A stretch of 33,174 nucleotides of DNA from DASWIV01 sp036397475 (GTDB taxonomy: Bacteria; JAJVIF01; JAPKYR01), in contig DASWIV010000148.1 in the NCBI GenBank assembly GCA_036397475.1, positions 1-33,174 of the forward strand, written 5' to 3'. The stretch's first letter is position 1. Every line of letters begins with the position of its first letter. The notes beneath the pieces were generated by a model, which was not told where the DNA came from, did no database searches, and saw only the letters and a program-made list of their open reading frames with translations. This document shows, piece by piece, positions 30,301 to 33,174 of the stretch. A program made the translations under genes and the position numbers.

Positions 30301-32007
30301 CTACTGTCTCGACTCCATTCTCTGTTCTTTATCAAGAAAACTTCTCGCGAGAACATCGAGCGCTTCCTTATCGCCACGGGACCCCAGCATCCTCGTTATC
30401 TCCAGAACCCTTTCATCCCCTGTTACTCGTTTCGCCTCCGCCCACGTCCCCTTCCCGTTGCCGCTTTTCATCACGACCCACTGCTCATCGGCCTGGGCAG
30501 CGACCTGTGGAAGATGGCTTACAAGGATCAATTGATGCGATTTCGATAACTCCGATAATTTTTCCCCGACCCTGAACGCCGTCTCGCCGCCGATCCCAGC
30601 CTCCGCTTCGTCGAAAACAAGCGATGGCACCTTGTCCCTTTTCGAAAGCACAATTTTCAATGCGATCAGTAACCTCGACAATTCGCCGCCCGACGCTATC
30701 TTCCTGAGCGGACCCGGATCCTGAGCCTTGTTGGTGGAAATAAGCAATTCAACCTTGTCCATTCCGCTCTCGTGGAAAAAATCATCATCCTTTACCATCT
30801 CGATATTCACGATAAACTCGGCATCTTTAAGATCAAGATCCTTCAAGTGCGATTTCAATTCCCTGGATATTTTCTTCCCGAGCTTATCCCTCAAGCCGGA
30901 CAATTTCTCGGCCTCATCCACATAGTTAATCTTCGCTGCATCTACATTTTTCTGCAATTCGGCAAGCCGCGACTCGGAGTGCGTCACCCTTTCAAGTTCC
31001 AGGCCAAGTTCATCCCTCAGAGTGATCAAACCGGCCTCATTCGTTTTATATTTTCTTTTCAACTGGTGGATGATTGAGATCCTCGACTCCACCTCCTCCC
31101 TTTTCTCCGGATCGTCGACAACATCCATCGCGTATTTTCTGAGATAGTCCGAGATTTCCTCCACCGAAAACAGGGCTTCCTTCAGCTTGGACAGATGATC
31201 ATTGACCGATTCATCCGACTCTTCCAGTTTCTCAAGGAAATTAACGGCTTCTACCAGGAGATCCCTCGCACTGGCGCCGTCCTCCGATTCTCCCGCCAGG
31301 ATCTCCGATCCTTTTTCGGCGAATTCGATCCGCTCTTTCGCGAGCGATAACAGCTTGTGCTCTTTTGTGAGTTCTTCTTCCTCGCCCGCACTCAATTCAG
31401 CCTTATCGAGTTCCGAATGCTGGAACTCGACCAGGTCCCGCCTCTCCCTGGCTTTTTCAATCTCCGATCTTTCCCCCGCGAATTCCTCAACCGACCTTTT
31501 CCATATTCGGAACAATTCTCCGGTTGTTTCCACATTCGACGTATGCTTTTCATCCCCGAACGAATCGAGAATTTCAACCGGCGACCTCCTGAGAATATCG
31601 GCCCTCGCGTTCTGCCCCAGGATATCGATCAGTCTCTCACCTACATCCGAAAGCACCCCTATCGGGACCCTCCGTCCATTCAATCTGCCCGTACTCTGGC
31701 TTCCCTTCTTCACCGTGCGCTCAAGTATCAGTTCCTTTTCTTCCTCATCGATAATCCCGTCCTGAATCAGAATTCTTCCGATATCCTGGCGTTCAGAGAT
31801 GTCGAATACCGCTGTGACAGTGCATTTATCCGCACCCGACGCTATCACGTCCTCTCCTGCACGCTCACCTATCGCGAGCATCAGCGCCTGCAGGCACTGG
31901 GTCTTGCCGGCTCCGGTCTCTCCCGTAAGCGCTGTCATACCGTTAGAAAAATTCAGGTTAACATCGGCGAGGAGTTTGAAATCGGATATGATGAGTTCCT
32001 TTAGCAT
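30301..32007 (-). CDS. recN: DNA repair protein RecN
   Basis: RecN is an SMC-like ATPase that acts at double-strand breaks and holds DNA ends or sisters together. The 568-residue protein begins LKELIISDFKLLADVNLNFS with Walker A GETGAGKT (29-36), then RLNGRRVPIGVLSDVGERL. A long coiled-coil middle (about 160-390) follows, then the ABC signature IASGGELSRLLIALKIVLS, Walker B SLVFDEAEAGIGG and LILVSHLPQVAAQ. All elements are in the right order and the length is normal. Two mild departures are seen: LGQN in place of the usual HGQH, and AEAGIGG in place of VDAGIGG. It follows nadK by 21 bp, a widely conserved order, and precedes the coiled-coil gene. No ribosome binding site is obvious. Confidence 0.96.
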   Translation of the reverse strand: MLKELIISDFKLLADVNLNFSNGMTALTGETGAGKTQCLQALMLAIGERAGEDVIASGADKCTVTAVFDISERQDIGRILIQDGIIDEEEKELILERTVKKGSQSTGRLNGRRVPIGVLSDVGERLIDILGQNARADILRRSPVEILDSFGDEKHTSNVETTGELFRIWKRSVEEFAGERSEIEKARERRDLVEFQHSELDKAELSAGEEEELTKEHKLLSLAKERIEFAEKGSEILAGESEDGASARDLLVEAVNFLEKLEESDESVNDHLSKLKEALFSVEEISDYLRKYAMDVVDDPEKREEVESRISIIHQLKRKYKTNEAGLITLRDELGLELERVTHSESRLAELQKNVDAAKINYVDEAEKLSGLRDKLGKKISRELKSHLKDLDLKDAEFIVNIEMVKDDDFFHESGMDKVELLISTNKAQDPGPLRKIASGGELSRLLIALKIVLSKRDKVPSLVFDEAEAGIGGETAFRVGEKLSELSKSHQLILVSHLPQVAAQADEQWVVMKSGNGKGTWAEAKRVTGDERVLEITRMLGSRGDKEALDVLARSFLDKEQRMESRQ

Positions 32008-32028
32008 TTGAATCTACCAGTGCCGATT

Positions 32029-32913
32029 TCAACGTTCGAACCTGCTTTTATCGAGCGGAATTCCACCGGACCATCCAAGTTTATCCCTGAGCACATCCGA
32101 AAAAATTACCTCTTCGAATCTCACCAGCCCCGCGTCCCTCTCAGCCTTTCCGATCGATACCTTGACCTCGCTATCTTCCGGGTCAAGCTTCGACGCTTCC
32201 TGCCCGTCAGCCATCATTAATATATCCGCCGACGATCTATCGAATTTCGGCCTGAGTACGACATGCGACGAATCGTCCACCACAAGCGGACGGGCACTCA
32301 TCGAATGCGCGCAGATAGGGGTAATAATGAACGCGGGAAGTGTCGGTGACAAAATCGATCCGCCTGCCGAAAGCGAGTACGCTGTCGAGCCGGTCGGTGT
32401 CGCTATGATAAGTCCATCAACTTCGTAACTCGCCAGGAATCTTCCATCCAGTTCCGCTTCGAGCACCGCGATCCCGGAGTTAAACCTGCGATGAAGCACA
32501 ATGTCGTTCAGGGCGAGTATATCGTCCCGGTCCTCTTTTGTTCCCGTTACTTTTGCGTGAAGTCGCGACCTGTACTCCACAGAGTAATCGCCCTCAACCA
32601 GCTTCTCCACTCCATCCTCAATCTCATTGATACCGCTTGTCGTAAGAAATCCAAGCCTTCCGACATTTACTCCCCAGACCGGGATGTTCTGTGCGCATGC
32701 TGTCTGGAGCGCTGTCAGAAGTGTACCGTCGCCACCTACCGATATCACAACCTCCGGAAGCCTGTTGCCTGACTTGTCGCAGATCTCATCGATCGTGATA
32801 ACATCCACCCCGTGCTTTTCGCAGCAGGCGATAACCCGGTCGACAGCATCTGTCGCACGCTGAAATTGCGGATGGACAGCGAGTCCAATGGATTTGACCG
32901 GAGCAGCGCTCAT
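32029..32913 (-). CDS. nadK: NAD kinase
   Basis: NadK phosphorylates NAD to NADP in the cytoplasm. The 294-residue protein shows GGDGT (60-64) with the catalytic Asp62, NVGRLGFL, and NDIVLHRR, where the family usually has NE. It also has DGLIIATPTGSTAYSLSAGG and TPICAHSMSARPLV, the C-terminal NAD-binding motifs. The length is normal. It is the first gene of a probable nadK-recN operon. No ribosome binding site is seen before the ATG, so the start may be elsewhere, although the N-terminus (IGLAVHP) aligns well with the family's first strand. Confidence 0.95.
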   Translation of the reverse strand: MSAAPVKSIGLAVHPQFQRATDAVDRVIACCEKHGVDVITIDEICDKSGNRLPEVVISVGGDGTLLTALQTACAQNIPVWGVNVGRLGFLTTSGINEIEDGVEKLVEGDYSVEYRSRLHAKVTGTKEDRDDILALNDIVLHRRFNSGIAVLEAELDGRFLASYEVDGLIIATPTGSTAYSLSAGGSILSPTLPAFIITPICAHSMSARPLVVDDSSHVVLRPKFDRSSADILMMADGQEASKLDPEDSEVKVSIGKAERDAGLVRFEEVIFSDVLRDKLGWSGGIPLDKSRFER

Positions 32914-32975
32914 AGGGTGGTCAATTTAGCATATAAAGGTGGATGGGTAAATTCGATTGCCATCTTTCAGAAGTC

Positions 32976-32991
32976 CCGGGCATCAGCCCGG
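32976..32991. repeat. Perfect hairpin CCGGGC-ATCA-GCCCGG
   Basis: A perfect 6-bp GC stem with a 4-base loop lies upstream of nadK and just before the 65-bp palindromic array. No T-run follows on either strand. Confidence 0.6.
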
Positions 32992-33002
32992 ACATCCCGA
33001 CT

Positions 33003-33174
33003 GGGAACCCTAAACGCCGGAGCGCGGGATTCCCATCACGCATGCATAATAAAAAGAAATGCGTGATGGGAGCCCTAAACGCCGGAGCGCAGGATTCCCA
33101 TCACGCATGTATAATAAATAGAAATTCGTGATGGGAACCCTAAACGCCGGAGCGCGGGATTCCCATCACGCATG
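33003..33174. repeat. Tandem 65-bp palindromic repeat array (continues beyond the window)
   Basis: Copies begin at 33003, 33068 and 33133, an exact 65-bp period; the last runs off the end. Each has GGGA(A/G)CCC, TAAACGCCGGAGCGC with a small internal stem, and then TTCCCATCACGCAT. The sequence between copies is GCGTGAT, which joins the following GGGA to make GCGTGATGGGA. That pairs with TCCCATCACGC, so every copy can form a long stem with one bulge. The core changes little between copies. Confidence 0.85.

Noticed and set aside
33003..33174. CRISPR array or coding repeats
   Set aside because: The 65-bp units have no variable spacer and are palindromic. The short plus-strand translation with repeated NAGA-DSHHAC is just the repeat read through.

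Overview
This window comes from a diderm (Gram-negative) bacterium of roughly balanced base composition. It carries lipid A genes (lpxD, lpxA, lpxB), a BamA outer-membrane assembly protein, an OmpH/Skp-type chaperone and several lipoproteins. No rRNA or tRNA gene is visible. The short three-POTRA BamA, the unfamiliar envelope proteins inside the lipid A cluster and the many unrecognised secreted proteins suggest an uncultured or poorly sampled phylum rather than a classical proteobacterium. I cannot name a taxon from the sequence alone.

Layout. (1) 1-3,510 is accessory: an AT-rich 5'-truncated HEPN-like gene, a VOC-fold protein, two lipoproteins, a 54-residue membrane protein with its own terminator, and an HNH-like protein. 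(2) 3,513-13,517 is one long minus-strand envelope-biogenesis block. In transcription order it reads: membrane protein of unknown function, bamA, a candidate outer-membrane protein, ompH/skp, a membrane-anchored helical protein, lpxD, lpxA, a Gfo/Idh/MocA dehydrogenase (candidate gnnA) and lpxB. Several genes overlap or abut, so co-transcription is likely. (3) 14,123-16,698 holds GNAT and MFS genes on the minus strand and a divergent DoxX gene. (4) 16,740-22,313 is the most structured region. It has a small YjfB-like gene, a promoter plus GEMM-class (cyclic dinucleotide) riboswitch with a terminator, a TadE-like gene and two TadG-like paralogues. Between the paralogues sits a REP-associated tyrosine transposase (RAYT) flanked on both sides by 122-bp tandem repeats, each made of two inverted REP-like halves. 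(5) 22,311-25,828 is a hyuA-hyuB (hydantoinase/oxoprolinase) operon. (6) 25,829-29,038 has a small lipoprotein flanked by a duplicated tail-to-tail gene junction, a membrane protein with a CxxC motif, and a DUF362 protein. (7) 29,116-32,913 is nadK-recN followed by a coiled-coil protein whose C-terminal part resembles a domain of putative restriction-type proteins. (8) 32,976-33,174 is a 65-bp tandem palindromic array that runs off the window.

How the parts work together. Region 2 links outer-membrane protein insertion (BamA, OmpH/Skp) with lipid A synthesis and includes three unrecognised envelope proteins that may belong to the same machinery. Region 4 looks like a second-messenger-controlled surface module. 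The aptamer's 3' strand can pair with the terminator's 5' arm, which predicts that bound ligand causes termination. The strongest candidates for something undescribed are the riboswitch-controlled TadE/TadG module with its embedded RAYT/REP island, the candidate outer-membrane protein between bamA and skp, and the duplicated gene junction at 25,981 and 26,606. In the last case every difference between the copies is synonymous in a minus-strand frame.
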